A stretch of 21,804 nucleotides of DNA from Chara braunii (GCA_003427395.1 BFEA01000181.1:2295456-2317259), one strand, 5' to 3'. Counted from the first letter of the stretch, positions 1 to 9,575 are shown. Translations and numbers: made by a program. Notes: generated from the sequence alone by a model not told the origin.

Positions 1-1
1 G

Positions 2-640
2 GAGCACATGAGACACCTTGAGGAGGTGTTGCAGATCCTCGAGAATGCGCAACTCTATCTCAACTTGGAGAAATCTGAGTTTGGGAGGGACAGTGTCATC
101 TACCTTGGACATCGGTTGTCTGCTGCAGGCTTGGAGCCCGAGGCAACCAAAGTTTAGGTCATCCCGCAAAGGACCTTAATCGGCAAATGTTTGCGAGTTG
201 CGTTTTTTTTTTGGTCTTGCGTCATACTACCGTAAGTTTGTACCCAAATTCTCTATCATTGACCGATCTCTGTCCAGATTGACCAGAGAGAATGTGTCCT
301 ACACATGGGATGGGGAATGCACAACAGCCTTCCAAGCATTAAAGGAGGTTTGGCGAGTCATCCGGTGCTCCGCATTGTAGATCCCGAACTTACATTCGTA
401 GTAACTACGGATGCAAGCTTGTATGGGATTGGTGGAGTGCTGCAACAAGATGATGGTGACGACTTACGTCCGCTCGAATTCTACAGCAAACGTATGCCCA
501 CTCACAAGGTAGCTGCCCCCACTTACATACGAGAACTTTATGCCTTGAGAGAGACACTAGATCATTGCAAGCACTACCTCTTGGGTCGCCATTTCAAAGT
601 GTTCTCAGACCACGAGACTTTGAAATGGATTCAGACATAG
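2..640 (+). pseudogene. Element A pol remnant: end of reverse transcriptase and RNase H
   Basis: Bases 2-154 encode the RT thumb region in frame 2, including YLGH followed by the usual Gly-Leu-x-Pro context, and end in TAG at 155-157. The frame changes at a T-run near 204-212, after which GLASYYRKF, the conserved RT/RNase H connection motif, is read from 198 in frame 3. A second change near 349 returns to frame 2 for RNase H: TTDASLYGIGGVL contains the first catalytic Asp, YIRELYAL the Glu, and FSDHETLKW the next Asp. The segment stops at TAG 638-640, where element C has a CAG Gln codon. Family assignment is firm; the copy cannot make a functional enzyme. Confidence 0.93.
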
Positions 641-2188
641 AATAATCCATCAACTACATTGACCCTCTGGTTGCATGAGATTGCTATGTACGACTTCGAA
701 CTTAGGCACAAGAAAGGTTGTTACAATCGCGTTGCAGATGCTTTGTGTCACCACCCTGAGTGCATGACTTGTCTTGTGGGCTCCTATGATCTCCATAAGA
801 GCTTGAAGGACGAACTAGTTGAGCATACTGCCAAGGACCCGGAACACAGTCCCATCCTTGAGCAGATCCATGCTGACCCTAGCAGTCAGTCTGACTTCCA
901 TGGGTGTAAAGGTTTGCTCTTTATACGTTACAACCGCCTGTGTGTACCCAATCATGAGCCTATCCGTACTCGCTTCTTTGACTTGGCTCATGGTCGGGGT
1001 GGGCACTTCGGTTTTGAAAAGACATACGGAAGTCTGTTGCAAAAGTTTGTATAGCTTGGGATGAAAGGAATGGCAAGAAAGTTTGTGGCTAAGTGTGAAG
1101 ATTGTCAACGTATCAAACCGTCACGACAGAAGCCCTATGGGCTGTTTATCCTCTTCCTATTCCTGATGGCCCGGGTGAGTTCCTTCCCATCGACTTCACG
1201 GACATAGGCAAGAGTAGGAATGGATATTCGCACGTAATGGTGATCGTTGACCGCTTTTCAAAATGTCTGAATTTGATCCCACTACCACCTCATGCCCCAG
1301 CTGACCTTGTGATCAAAGAGTTTCACAAGAAGTACATTTTGCAGTGTGGGCCCCCGAAAACTCTTGTGAGTGACTGGGACACTAGGTTCATAAGTGCAGA
1401 TTGGAAGGACTTCACCTCCTAGATATATAACATCAAACTCAATATAACGTCTGGTTGACATCCCGAAGCCAATGGATTGGCCGATGAGATAAACTAGACC
1501 GTGATCCAACTTCTGCGAGCTCTAATTGTGCCTGATCAGAACTCTTGGGATGAGGAATTGCCGATTGTGCGGGAGTTGTACAACAACTCCATACACTCCT
1601 CCACCGGGATGACACCTAACCGGTTGCACCTTGGTCGCAATCCCCTATCCTATCTGTTTCCTGACCAGCCACTTGGCCTAACACTTGGCCAGCCAGGCTA
1701 CAGTGCTAAGTTTGATCACTTGCTCGAAGTTTGCTGTCACAACTATGGAAAGGCGACGCAATGCCATGATTAAGCATGCTAACAAAAAGCGCCAACCTGC
1801 ACTTTTCACAGTGGGAAGTTATGTTTGGGTCAAAATGTCTGAATTTTCTAAAGAAGGTGTATCACGAAAGCTTCTTCCTTGGTATTACAGTCCGTGGAAG
1901 GTGCTGAACCAAGTAGGGGAAGATTCATTTGGTCCTTCTTTCACGATTGACGTGCCTACTCATCTGTGCACATACCCAGTCTTTCACACGTCAAAGTTGT
2001 TTCCGTATGAACCACCTGAAACTTTTCCGTATCGAGAATCGATGATTCCTCGCGTAATCAATGGCGGCCACGAGGTTGATAGAATTGTCGAGCATAGTGT
2101 AAAGGGGAGAAACAGACAGTACAAAGTACATTTTCTGTACCACCTGTTGAATGACTTTTACTGGATCGCTAAGAGAGACTTGTTGTAG
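641..2188 (+). pseudogene. Element A pol remnant: RNase H tail and integrase with chromodomain-like end
   Basis: After the stop at 638 the same frame continues with the RNase H tail (NRVADALCHH; the last catalytic Asp is in ADAL) and the integrase HHCC zinc finger (HGRGGHFG, then CEDC after a TAG at 1052-1054). Near 1150 the frame shifts to frame 1, which carries the integrase core: PIDFTDIG (first Asp) and LVSDWDTRF (second Asp). TAG 1420-1422, TGA 1456-1458 and TAG 1495-1497 interrupt it. In the HPEANG segment the position of the third catalytic acid reads Asp instead of Glu. Another shift near 1735 leads to frame 2, with the integrase C-terminal part (GSYVWVK, KLLP, PVFHTSKL) and a chromodomain-like end (QYKVHFLYH) stopping at TAG 2186-2188. 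It is a decayed copy. Confidence 0.93.
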
Positions 2189-2376
2189 ACTGCCCCGGGA
2201 GTCGTCAACGCATATGAACGATTGATTAGCTCCGAACAACAACCTAAATTCACTGCTACCCTCACTCCTACGGAACATACCTGATCTCTCTTTGCTATTT
2301 ACGCTTATGATGCATTATGCAGGGACTCTGAGTGAGTTACTCGCTCGAAGGGACCTTGCTCTTGAGGGGGGGAAAT
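2189..2376 (+). other. Element A 3' untranslated spacer with polypurine tract
   Basis: After the last stop, the frame still reads TAPGVVNAYER, matching the end of element C pol, so the original gene ended a little further on. The spacer ends in a purine run, GAGGGGGGGAAA, at about 2364-2375, immediately before the LTR start TGTAATGACC at 2377. That position and composition fit the plus-strand primer (polypurine tract) of LTR retrotransposons. Confidence 0.85.
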
Positions 2377-2956
2377 TGTAATGACCCGTCATAGCACAGA
2401 CTGAGAGCACTGCTGATTTATGAAGTTCTGCCGATGGAATGGATGCCTTGCTGAGATTCCTGCATTCTGCTGAGTTTTCTAAGTCTGTATGTGTGCGTGC
2501 CTGTTGACTTGCGTGCCTGTCTGAGTGCTTGGCGACATGAGTGTGTGTGTGTGACCCGCAAGGGTACTTGCTTGTTTGGCAGGCCCGCAGGGCCGATACT
2601 TACCTGTGGTCATGGCATTGAGGGTTTGCAGCAGGGGAAAACACTCCATCTTTGTCACTTTTACTTTAAGTGGCGGAGCCAGAGGCCCATGGCCCTTGGA
2701 GCGGCCGGTATCGCATCCAGTAGCAGTAGATGTGCAGGGTACTTTAGGCTGAGCAGAAGAAGATAAAGTTGGCATTTTTAGAGGCCCGGTAGCGGTAGGC
2801 TAGGTCTATGCCGGTATCAGTCCATCCAGTCTGAGTCTAGAGCGTGTACGGGCAATATCAGAGTGTGCAATGATTTTTCCGTGAAAGGGAGGAGGTACCA
2901 GTTGCTTGGGAGGCCGAGCGGCTTGGAAGTCACCGCCCAGGAGGCAAGCAGGCCGC

Positions 2957-2989
2957 TATATCAAGAGGCCGAGGGAAGAGCTCGGCCTC
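2957..2989 (+). promoter_or_regulatory. TATA-like box followed by a 9-bp hairpin in element A LTR
   Basis: TATAT at 2957-2961 is followed after three bases by GAGGCCGAG (2965-2973), a seven-base loop, and CTCGGCCTC (2981-2989), a perfect inverted repeat. A start site about 25-30 bp after the TATA would fall near the end of the hairpin. The element B LTR has a different nine-base-pair hairpin at the same aligned place. A promoter role is inferred from position; pairing is seen directly. Confidence 0.55.
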
Positions 2990-3025
2990 ATTCTTTAGTG
3001 TGCGAGTTGGGCGTTACGCTGCTGG

Positions 3026-3070
3026 AGCGCTGGTTGGAAGAGCGCTGGTTGATATAGCGCTGCTGGGAGG
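3026..3070 (+). repeat. Three 15-bp tandem units in element A LTR
   Basis: AGCGCTGGTTGGAAG, AGCGCTGGTTGATAT and a diverged third copy starting AGCGCTGCTGG follow each other with a period of exactly 15 bp (starts 3026, 3041, 3056). Each carries the palindrome AGCGCT. They lie about 40-70 bp downstream of the presumed transcription start. Confidence 0.8.
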
Positions 3071-3283
3071 AAGAAGTCGGGAGCTTCCACCTTGGCTGTG
3101 GTGGAGCTCTGCCGATAGGAGGAGGAGGGAGAAGGGGACCAAGGAGGAGAGTGGCGAGGTACTTACCTGGCTATGGTGGACACCATCTTCATCACCTTGT
3201 TAGGCGCTGCATCTGGAAGCCCCCCGTTGGTATAGTGCCGCACCAAGGAAGCTCAGGGAAAGACGGGCATGACGACCTAGCAA

Positions 3284-3365
3284 GCAGCGACATAGCTGCT
3301 TTACGTTGTCCTTTGGACAGGGAGGCAGCGACATAGCTGCTTTGGGTTGTCCTTTGGACAGGAGG
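3284..3365 (+). repeat. Two 41-bp tandem units in element A LTR
   Basis: Two copies of a 41-bp unit begin with GCAGCGACATAGCTGCTTT at 3284 and 3325. Each contains GTCCTTTGGAC, a short perfect hairpin. The element B LTR (about 14160-14255, reverse strand) also carries two related units, so the duplication predates the split of A and B. Confidence 0.8.
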
Positions 3366-3743
3366 GTAGAGCCCTTAGTGCTCCGCCATAGCCTCGGCCT
3401 ACATGTAGAGGAAGAGGAAGGGTGGCCATGGCTATGGTGGACCTCATGTTGTGCCTGCAGTAGAAGTGGGATTCAGACATTGATTTTGGTTTAGCCATTC
3501 AACATTATTATTGTTATTTCTTGTTTGAATAAGAGGGGAGGAGATAACGAGGAGGAGATTGGTTGGCGAAGAAGAAGACCCTTGTCATTGGTCTATGCTG
3601 GAGTTCATAATCTTCTTCTTCTTTCTTACTTCTTCTTTTTCTTCCCTCTCTCTCCTCTCAATTTCATTCATTTCTTTTTTGTAATTGGATGGCATTGTAC
3701 TTTTTGATGAATGTATACTTGGAAATTGGCCAGGATTGTAACA

Positions 3744-4515
3744 CATGTTTGATCATGGCATGCTGGCACTTGTTCATTGCTGCGATGGCAACTTTGAGCA
3801 AGCGTGCATACTTGGCATTGTAGCCAGGCGTGCCGGGCGTAAGTCCAGGTGACCGATCGGGAAACAAATAGGAGAGAGGATTGAGCAGCTGCCAACTGTA
3901 TTGCAGCTGATTCGGCATCACACCAATCGCAAAGTGAATGGAGTTGTTCTACAACCCCTTCACTTTGTGTAACTCCTTGTCCCACGTTCTGATCGGGAAG
4001 AACTAACGAGCGAAGAAGTTGAATAACGGTCTGGTTTGATTTCGTCGGCCAAACCATTGGCTTCGGGGTGTCGAGTCGTAAATTTGAGTGGTGAAATCCT
4101 TCCAATCTTTACTAATGAACCTGGTGTTCCGATCGCTCACAAGAGTTTTCGGGTGACCATACTGCAGAATGCACTGCTAATGGAATTCTTCGAGCACAAG
4201 CTCGGTTGGGGCATGAGGAGGTAAAGGATTTGCATTCAGGAATTTGGAAAAACGATGCACGATGACCATGACTTGTGAATTTCCTCCCTCACTCACCTTT
4301 CCCATATCCCTGAAATCGATGCAAACCGACTCATCGGGTCTATCAAGGATGGTCGCCCTCTTGTCCACTATGGGACCGCTGTATTGTATGCCCGTAAGAA
4401 CTGCGGCGTTTTGGGCTGATGTTCTTGCATTTGGGATTGGGACCAGTGCAGAACTATCGGCGCTGCCACTTGAAGAGTTGGCACCGGTTCCTGCGCTCTC
4501 TGAACGAGGACTGTG
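3744..4515 (-). pseudogene. Element B integrase remnant fused in frame behind gag
   Basis: Reading leftwards from 4515, about 50 codons without recognisable motifs lead into integrase sequence with CIDFRDMG (first catalytic Asp), VMVIVHRFSKF and PLPPHAP, ending in TAG at 4177-4179. The core continues past the stop with LVSDRNTRF (second Asp), then decays by frame changes. PKPMVWPTKSNQTVIQLLRS and later LSYLFPD are read in other frames. At 3744 the sequence ends abruptly in HAMIKH-like coding and abuts the element A LTR. Compared with A's integrase it is clearly a sister copy. Zinc finger, RT and RNase H are missing, so the junction near 4360-4400 marks a deletion of most of pol. Confidence 0.87.
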
Positions 4516-4989
4516 TTAGGTGAGGGACTGGCAGTCAGCAGGATGAGTATTAGGAGGACGAGAGGTAGTCAGTTGGGCCTGTTTGAGGCCTGTGATCTTA
4601 GCTTGTAGCTCTTGGTTCCGCTGCTCTAGTACTGTCACACGGGAGTCGAGATCTTCCAAGGTCCACAATTGAACCAAGGCTGCTACAGCAGCAGCTAGCT
4701 TCTCTTTGAACCGGGCATCACTATTCCGGAACCTCGAGGAGAGCCACTTGGGCAGCAATACTTGTGGCTTTGGCTGCTGCTTGAAAGAATGGTTTCTCGC
4801 TCTCGTTCGCTGCGTCCAGCATGGCTTGCGATTGGGCAGATGAGATGTCTGCCATGCTGGAGGGGTTTCAGTAGATCTCTCAAGACGGGCCTGCTCTTTG
4901 CTCACGTTTGGACGAACGGTCCTCTTACCCGTCCTCACACTCTCAAAAAAAACCTCTCTCTCTCTCGCTGCGCTCTCTTTATTGGACAT
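4516..4989 (-). pseudogene. Element B gag-like N-terminal remnant with coiled coil
   Basis: An open frame extends from 5061 to a TAA at 4516-4518. I chose the Met at 4989 (MSNKESAAREREVFFESV) because residues upstream look like translated leader. The protein is highly charged, with a helix near its end (VTVLEQRNQELQAKITGLKQ) that has coiled-coil spacing. A second frame near 4730-4820 is rich in Ala and might be part of the original gag, so a frameshift is possible. It precedes integrase in the same frame and follows the primer site and leader, which is the gag position. No capsid motif or zinc knuckle remains. The gag identity rests on position and character rather than on a recognised domain. 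Confidence 0.6.
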
Positions 4990-5340
4990 AGATAGTTCAG
5001 ATAAAAGAAAAACAAATAGATCACAAAGAGCAGAAGGTAGAACTCCTAGCCAGAGCGACAATTCATTTGGCCTTAAAGAATGTCATCCACGCAGCAGAAA
5101 TAAATAATAAATAAATTAAAACAAATTACAGAGAGGACTGACTTAACGAACGGGTCCGGTCAGATTAGTTGGAGATCCCCTCTTGCCTAACCTGACATGG
5201 AACAAGTATCATGAATAAGTCAGCCGAAAGAAAACTGACTGCAGCAATGGAGAATTCGAGGGGTGCAGACGGTTGCCGAGCCAGACGCGGGGCAATGTGT
5301 GAGAAGATGCAGTAAGACTAGTCAAGATCCCCTTGAAAGG

Positions 5341-5460
5341 AATGTCCCTACTTGTCGTGTGTCCCCCAAATTCAGAACAGCAAAGAGATGCACTGACGGC
5401 AACATCCCTACTTGCTGTGTGTCCCCCAAATTCAGCACAGCAAAGAGATGCACGGACGAC
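5341..5460 (-). repeat. Two 60-bp tandem units in the element B leader
   Basis: Units 5341-5400 and 5401-5460 match almost throughout, both containing TGTGTCCCCCAAATTCAG and CAGCAAAGAGATGCAC. The period is exactly 60 bp, a multiple of three, and both units are open in one plus-strand frame, but no known protein is recognised. A partial third start (ACAACAAATTTGGG) follows. Confidence 0.85.
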
Positions 5461-5838
5461 AACAAATTTGGGTCCTAAAGATCTTGTCCCATTGGGCCTG
5501 GTCCCACTGAGTCCTTAAGGGTCCCAATTAGGTAGTGGACCCGGACCAATGAGAAATGTACTAAGTGGGTCCCAAACTGCCTGTACCATACTGAAAAGGA
5601 AAAGACAACTTTCAGCAAGAACCTACCCCTCCAGCCATTCAGAAGTGAAAAGACAATGCACGGTAGAAAGATATGTCATTGAGAACTAGGGACATCATCC
5701 ATCCATCCATTAGGTGAGAAAGCAATCCACATGCTCACACGCACAACCAAGACCACAGAATGAGGAAGACACCCCAGCACACGCCATCAGGCCATGAAGC
5801 ACCAAGCAACCACCCATGGGCATACCCAAGTCACACGA

Positions 5839-5848
5839 TACTTACCTG
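5839..5848 (-). promoter_or_regulatory. Consensus 5' splice site in the sense strand of the element B leader
   Basis: The minus strand reads GCAGGTAAGTATC, which matches the U1-complementary consensus CAG|GTAAGTA exactly. It lies in the leader before gag, where a spliced retrotransposon RNA could use it. Use is inferred; no matching acceptor was established. Confidence 0.4.
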
Positions 5849-6377
5849 CGAGGCCCAGCCTCCAAAGATGGATAACGACTCGCCCCCCTCTCTCATAGGT
5901 CGTCCTGACCCCTAGCTACCACTACACGAAGTGTCCTAGCATGACTAAGAGGGCCTCCCTACACCCATGTCGCAACGCCGGATCCTCCGTCGATGTTGAA
6001 GACCAAAGTAGCAACTTGCAGCTCTTCGATGCAGATATGGCAGCCTCCTGTCAAGTCTCCCTCTTGAGGGGAAGCCCAAAAGTCACTTGTTGTCTTCTTG
6101 AAGTCTAGATTCCAGGTGCGAGTACCTCTCACTCTCTACTCCCTCTCACTTACTCCAATCACCCTCCTTTGTGTCTCGCCACCCCATTCAATCACTCACG
6201 CAACCTGGTCAAGTCTGATGCCGACCCCACATGACCTAACCAAGTGGGTGCAGCATCCACATACCTCCCCTCCCCTCTTAACCCTAACCTCCAACCCTAA
6301 TCCGATATTCAGTTAGCCCTAAGCTAATTTGGAATTAGGGTTAGGGTGACTAACACCTCTCGCCAGCAAGTCAGTCT

Positions 6378-6389
6378 GCTCCGATACCA
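6378..6389 (-). other. Primer binding site for initiator Met tRNA (element B)
   Basis: The minus strand reads TGGTATCGGAGC, two bases after the LTR end at 6392. It matches TGGTATCAGAGC, the usual plant initiator-Met primer site, at 11 of 12 positions. This fixes the LTR border and the minus orientation of B. Confidence 0.92.
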
Positions 6390-6391
6390 AT

Positions 6392-6632
6392 TGTTACAGT
6401 CCTGGTCATTCCCAAAGTGCAAATTCACAATGAAAGACGATGCCACCCCGATGCCACCCAGTTGCGAAAGAAATGAAAGCACTGGCAAAGAGATAGAGAC
6501 CAAAGAAGAGAGAAAGAAGAAGAATAAGAAGAAGAAGAAGAAGAATATGTACTCTTGTAAGACCAATGACAAATCCCCCTCCTCTCTCCATCTTCCTTCA
6601 CTTCGCCAATCTTATTCTTCTTCCAATAATAA
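6392..6632 (-). repeat. Element B 5' LTR, downstream piece
   Basis: The reverse complement aligns with the last quarter of the element A LTR: GATTGG, TTGTCATTGGTCT, the TTC-rich run, TGGCATC, and the end GACCAGGACTGTAACA. The LTR border is the T at 6392 (reverse strand A), two bases from the primer site. At 6632/6633 the homology stops at the start of element C and resumes at 13985. A GAA-rich microsatellite lies at about 6507-6545. Confidence 0.92.
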
Positions 6633-7380
6633 TGAAACGGATTCCACCTTTGCAGTAGCCGATGCAGATCCCAGGGCTCGATCCCTAGTCCTTACCTTAC
6701 ATGTGTACAATATCTGTGTCGACCCCAAGTGTTGAACCCACGACCTGTATCTTTCCCCACAGTTGGTAGGTTGTCGTAGGTCTGTAGGTTATAGGGGTTC
6801 GATCTGTAGACCTGTCGGATAGGAGTCTTAGTGAGTTCTAGAAGTCGTAGCTGTAGCTCCTCCGAAGGGTCAAGGTCGTAGCCGCTACAGTACCGAAAGG
6901 CCAAGTCCAGGGTCTTCCGGAACGTCCGGAAGTGGCCTGTCGGGTACTGCCCAGAGTAGACCGAGCCAAGTGGCCAAGTGCCGAAGTCCACCGGTGCTGA
7001 GTTAGCGGTACCCAGTGAGTCCTAGTCCAGTCAAGCAAGTACCGTATGGGACTGTGTGCACCACGGGCATGGGAAAGGGGCAGACCAATGAGTTATAGAA
7101 GTATAAATCAAGAGGCAGCACCCAGCCATTCATTCATTCCTGCGTAAGCATGCGGAAGGGTTGCCACTACGACTTGTGCGAGGTGGTCTGCAGTATGCCC
7201 GAAGACGAAGTGGGCGAGAAGGAGAGCTTAGCCATAGCAATAGGGGTAGTAGCGGCCATAGCCGCCATAGCTGATAGAAGAGTGTATTGTGTGTGTGTGT
7301 GTGTGTGTACAGGTGACGTTTGGGATATCCAGGGTGGTCCTAAGTTGAGGGTGTGTGAACAGCAGAGTGGGGCTAGTGAC
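6633..7380 (+). repeat. Element C 5' LTR
   Basis: The LTR starts TGAAACGGATTCC, as does the 3' copy at 13031. The copies align with scattered substitutions and small indels up to GGGGC-AGTGAC (7371-7380 against 13801-13813), then diverge. A TATA box, a CA-rich (TG)n run at about 7284-7308 and one copy of the 31-bp unit (6868-6898) lie inside. No primer binding site could be recognised after it, so its exact end is uncertain. Confidence 0.87.
7102..7108 (+). promoter_or_regulatory. TATA box in element C 5' LTR
   Basis: TATAAAT at 7102-7108 is conserved as TATAAAT at 13531-13537 in the 3' LTR. The following bases (TCAAGAGGC) resemble those after the TATA-like box in element A. A start site is expected near the ATTCATTCATTCC motif about 30 bp downstream. 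Confidence 0.7.
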
Positions 7381-7505
7381 CCTAGTTGATAGGATCCTGT
7401 CCGGATTCTGTGGTCCATAGATTGAGTCAGTAGGTCATGTCAGTCAAGGTGTAGAATCTAAGTGGTGAGGAGTGGAACCGTTGTCCAGGTTGTGCACCCG
7501 ACACC
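7381..7505 (+). other. Element C leader between 5' LTR and gag
   Basis: This 125-bp spacer has no open frame of note. I looked for TGGTATC-type and other common primer-site starts next to the LTR end and found none that convinces. The site may be mutated or use another tRNA. Confidence 0.5.
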
Positions 7506-9575
7506 ATGGTTGACACCCGCAGTGGGAAGAGTACTGCCCCTTACACTCAGGCTCAAGAGGAGCAATTCGCCGCCATCTTAAGAGAGAGAAAAAAGAAAAA
7601 AGAAGGAGAAGGAGCTCCTCAAGCACGCGAAGTCGAAGGCGATAGCTGAGGAGCAGGCGACGAAGAAGAAGAAAGTGGAGGAGGAGATGATGAGATTACA
7701 GCAGGAGGAGGAAGAGAAAAAGAGGGCTGCCGAAGAAGTAGCAGCAGCAGAGGAGGAAGAATTAGAAGAAGAACCCCTCGAAAGGAGGTTTAGGGGAGAA
7801 AGTGGAGAAAGCAGTGGCACGAAGGAAGAAGATGCGTGGGTGGAGAAGAAGATCAGTGAATGGGTTGCTAATTTATCGTTGGGGGAAGATGAAGATGCAA
7901 TGTTGTATGTGCCTCAGGAGGAAAAAGAAGCCGTAGCCAGGGAGTTGGAAGCCATGGAGAACCCGTGGACCGCCAGACGCTGGAGGATGAAAAAAGATTG
8001 GAGTGGAAGTTGCGGTTGGCAAGGGAGAAGAAGAGGAGGGAGGAGGCCAACCGGATGGCCAGAGAAGTCGAAAAGATACAAACGTGTAAGCAAGAAGTGG
8101 GAGCACAACAATATATTCCAGCCAAATTAGATAAGATCTTGAGTTATCTCGAGATTTTGGGGCAGGCCTGGATTGAGCAGTGTCAGGCTAATAAGGGCCA
8201 ATAGGTGACCCTCCATGCCATCCGGACCGGGTTTAGAGAGTTTGCGCGCGACATGGTGACCCATGTCGGGGCCGAAGTTAAGAGGTTAAAGGAAGGCGCA
8301 AAGAAGTTCTGTGCAGGCGACATTGAAGGCGCCAAAGTAGTGGTCACAGTAGAGGCTGAAGCGTGTCCCTGCAAAGAGCTAGTCAAGCTAAAGTTCCCAG
8401 ATGCGTATGGCGGGAAAACTGAAGAAAATTTTGATAACTTGGAGGCTAGCGTCAATAGATATGTTTATTTACAACACTTTGCACCTGCGGAGCAGGTTCG
8501 GGTAGCCTTCCACGCTTTAAAGGATGACGCGGCTAGCTTCGCGAGGTCCCTAGCGCGTGCAGCCAGTTGTGAGAACAACGTGGTTGCCTATTCTAAAGTC
8601 ACCTCCCTTCCCTATTTCTTCAAGCTCCTCCGAGAGCAATTCGCTGTTCTGAGGCGTGGTGTTAAGGCCTCAAACAAACTCCAAACCATCCACTCACAAC
8701 AGTGGAGGAGTGCGCGAGCACTCAAAGCCGTTATGGACGACTTGGTAGCCGTCCCAAACCACGGGTTCACTGAGGCCCAGTTGGTCCAATTGCTTCATCG
8801 TGTCATGCCGGAGCCCTTACGAGGGCATTTCTTTGAAAAGAGTCAACAGCCAACCATGACGTACGATGCCTTGAGTAGAAAGGTGGTGTTGTATGAGGCA
8901 AAGTCCATGTTAGTGTCCACTTTCTGGCACAAGGACTTAGACAAATGTAAAAAGTGGAAGGGTCGTACCATGTCAGGCCAGGTTAGGGCCAAGGATCATC
9001 TGATCCTTACTTTGGACGAAGGTGGTAATGATGAAGTCCCCTACAGGCAGATAGAGTGGGGGCTAGAGGAGGAGGACAGCAGTATAGGCCAGAGGAGGAC
9101 CTATGCTGCGGTCACGGCTGGAGGGAGGCCGCAAGGTAGAGGAGGAGGCCAGAGCCAAAGGGGCCAGGCCACTGGTGGTCTAGGATCGGGCGCGCAGGGG
9201 GTTGGCGGCCAAAGGAACCGCCAAGAGGGAGGTAAGGGTCAAGGTCCCCCGTCAAATTGTCAAGGTCCTAGTCGGTCCCCGCAGCGACGAGGTGGAGGAT
9301 CACCTTAGAGGAGAGCAGGTTGGCACCCAGGTTGGCCACAAGGCCGGCCTTTGGAAGATCTGGGCCTGGATGAACGAGTATGGCAGCAGCGTATGGACCA
9401 GGGTCAGTGCATATATTGCGTTGACCCGACCCATATCATTAAATATTGTCCTAAGTACAGAGAGGCCCGATCGGCTGCCCAAGGGTCAAAAGGCAGCCGC
9501 CGGTAGGGGTTGCAACTGCCCTTACTACAAGGCCATCAGGGGAAGCGAGTGCACACGAACAGGAAACTCCCACAC
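7506..9575 (+). pseudogene. Element C gag: charged coiled-coil N-terminus, capsid-like region, zinc knuckle
   Basis: Translation starts at ATG 7506 with MVDTRSGKSTAPYTQ in frame 3. In an A-rich run near 7590-7611 the frame moves to frame 1, where a Glu/Lys-rich helix (EEEEKKRAAEEVAAAEEEE) is read. It returns to frame 3 near 7960. TAG 8202-8204 interrupts that frame, which then stays open over 367 codons with a capsid-like stretch (KLKFPDAYGGKTEENF, then RVAFHALKDDAASFA) and an Arg/Gly-rich basic segment. A further TAG lies at 9306-9308. Beyond it, still in frame 3, a perfect CCHC zinc knuckle, CIYCVDPTHIIKYC, occupies 9408-9449. The function was RNA packaging and particle assembly. Order and knuckle make gag certain; the copy is broken by two shifts and two stops. 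Confidence 0.88.

Larger units (their letters stand above)
1..3743 (+). mobile_element. Element A: Ty3/gypsy LTR retrotransposon, 5' part outside the window
   Basis: Reading rightwards, the order is end of reverse transcriptase, RNase H, integrase zinc finger, integrase core, chromodomain-like end, polypurine tract and 3' LTR, which is the Ty3/gypsy order. The 5' LTR, gag, protease and most of RT must lie left of the window. The right boundary is set by the LTR end TGTAACA at 3737-3743, since B integrase sequence on the other strand starts at the next base. Its LTR and pol closely resemble those of element B, so A inserted into a relative of itself. The five bases 3744-3748 (CATGT) are the expected target duplication; the partner copy would be outside the window. 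The coding part is dead, with at least seven stops and four frame changes. Confidence 0.93.
2377..3743 (+). repeat. Element A 3' LTR (1367 bp)
   Basis: It starts with TGTAATGACC directly after the polypurine tract and ends with GATTGTAACA. The reverse complement of 13985-15118 joined to that of 6392-6632 aligns along its whole length, with the same start and the same end, which fixes both borders. No gene is visible inside. The LTR contains GC-rich short hairpins (for example GGCCCGCAGGGCC near 2582), a TATA-like site at 2957 followed by a hairpin, a 15-bp triple repeat, a 41-bp double repeat, two antisense 5' splice-site sequences, and a T/C-rich final third. Confidence 0.93.
4990..6377 (-). 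other. Element B leader (untranslated region between primer site and gag)
   Basis: About 1.4 kb between the primer site and the gag start holds no convincing coding frame. It contains a 60-bp tandem repeat, a perfect consensus 5' splice site on the sense strand at 5848-5839, and telomere-like inverted motifs close to the primer site. Such long leaders occur in plant gypsy elements. Whether parts are inserted or derived from gag cannot be told here. Confidence 0.65.

Noticed and set aside
198-215. T-run in element A as a programmed frameshift site.
   Set aside because: It lies inside the RT/RNase H connection, not at a gag-pol border, and the copy has other random shifts.
2491-2766. Overlapping open frames on both strands in the A LTR.
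   Set aside because: They match no family, lie inside the LTR and are not maintained in the B copy.
5263-5518. Possible CRISPR-like or protein repeat in the B leader.
   Set aside because: Only two adjacent 60-bp units exist, with no spacers; it is a simple tandem duplication in a eukaryotic retroelement.
7675-8130. Glu/Lys-rich coiled coil as a host structural protein gene.
   Set aside because: It lies in the gag position, continues the MVDTRSGK opening and leads through a frameshift into the capsid and zinc knuckle frame.
8202-8204. Single TAG in the long gag frame of C as programmed readthrough.
   Set aside because: The same gag has two frameshifts and another stop, and TAG stops are scattered through all elements, so decay explains it.
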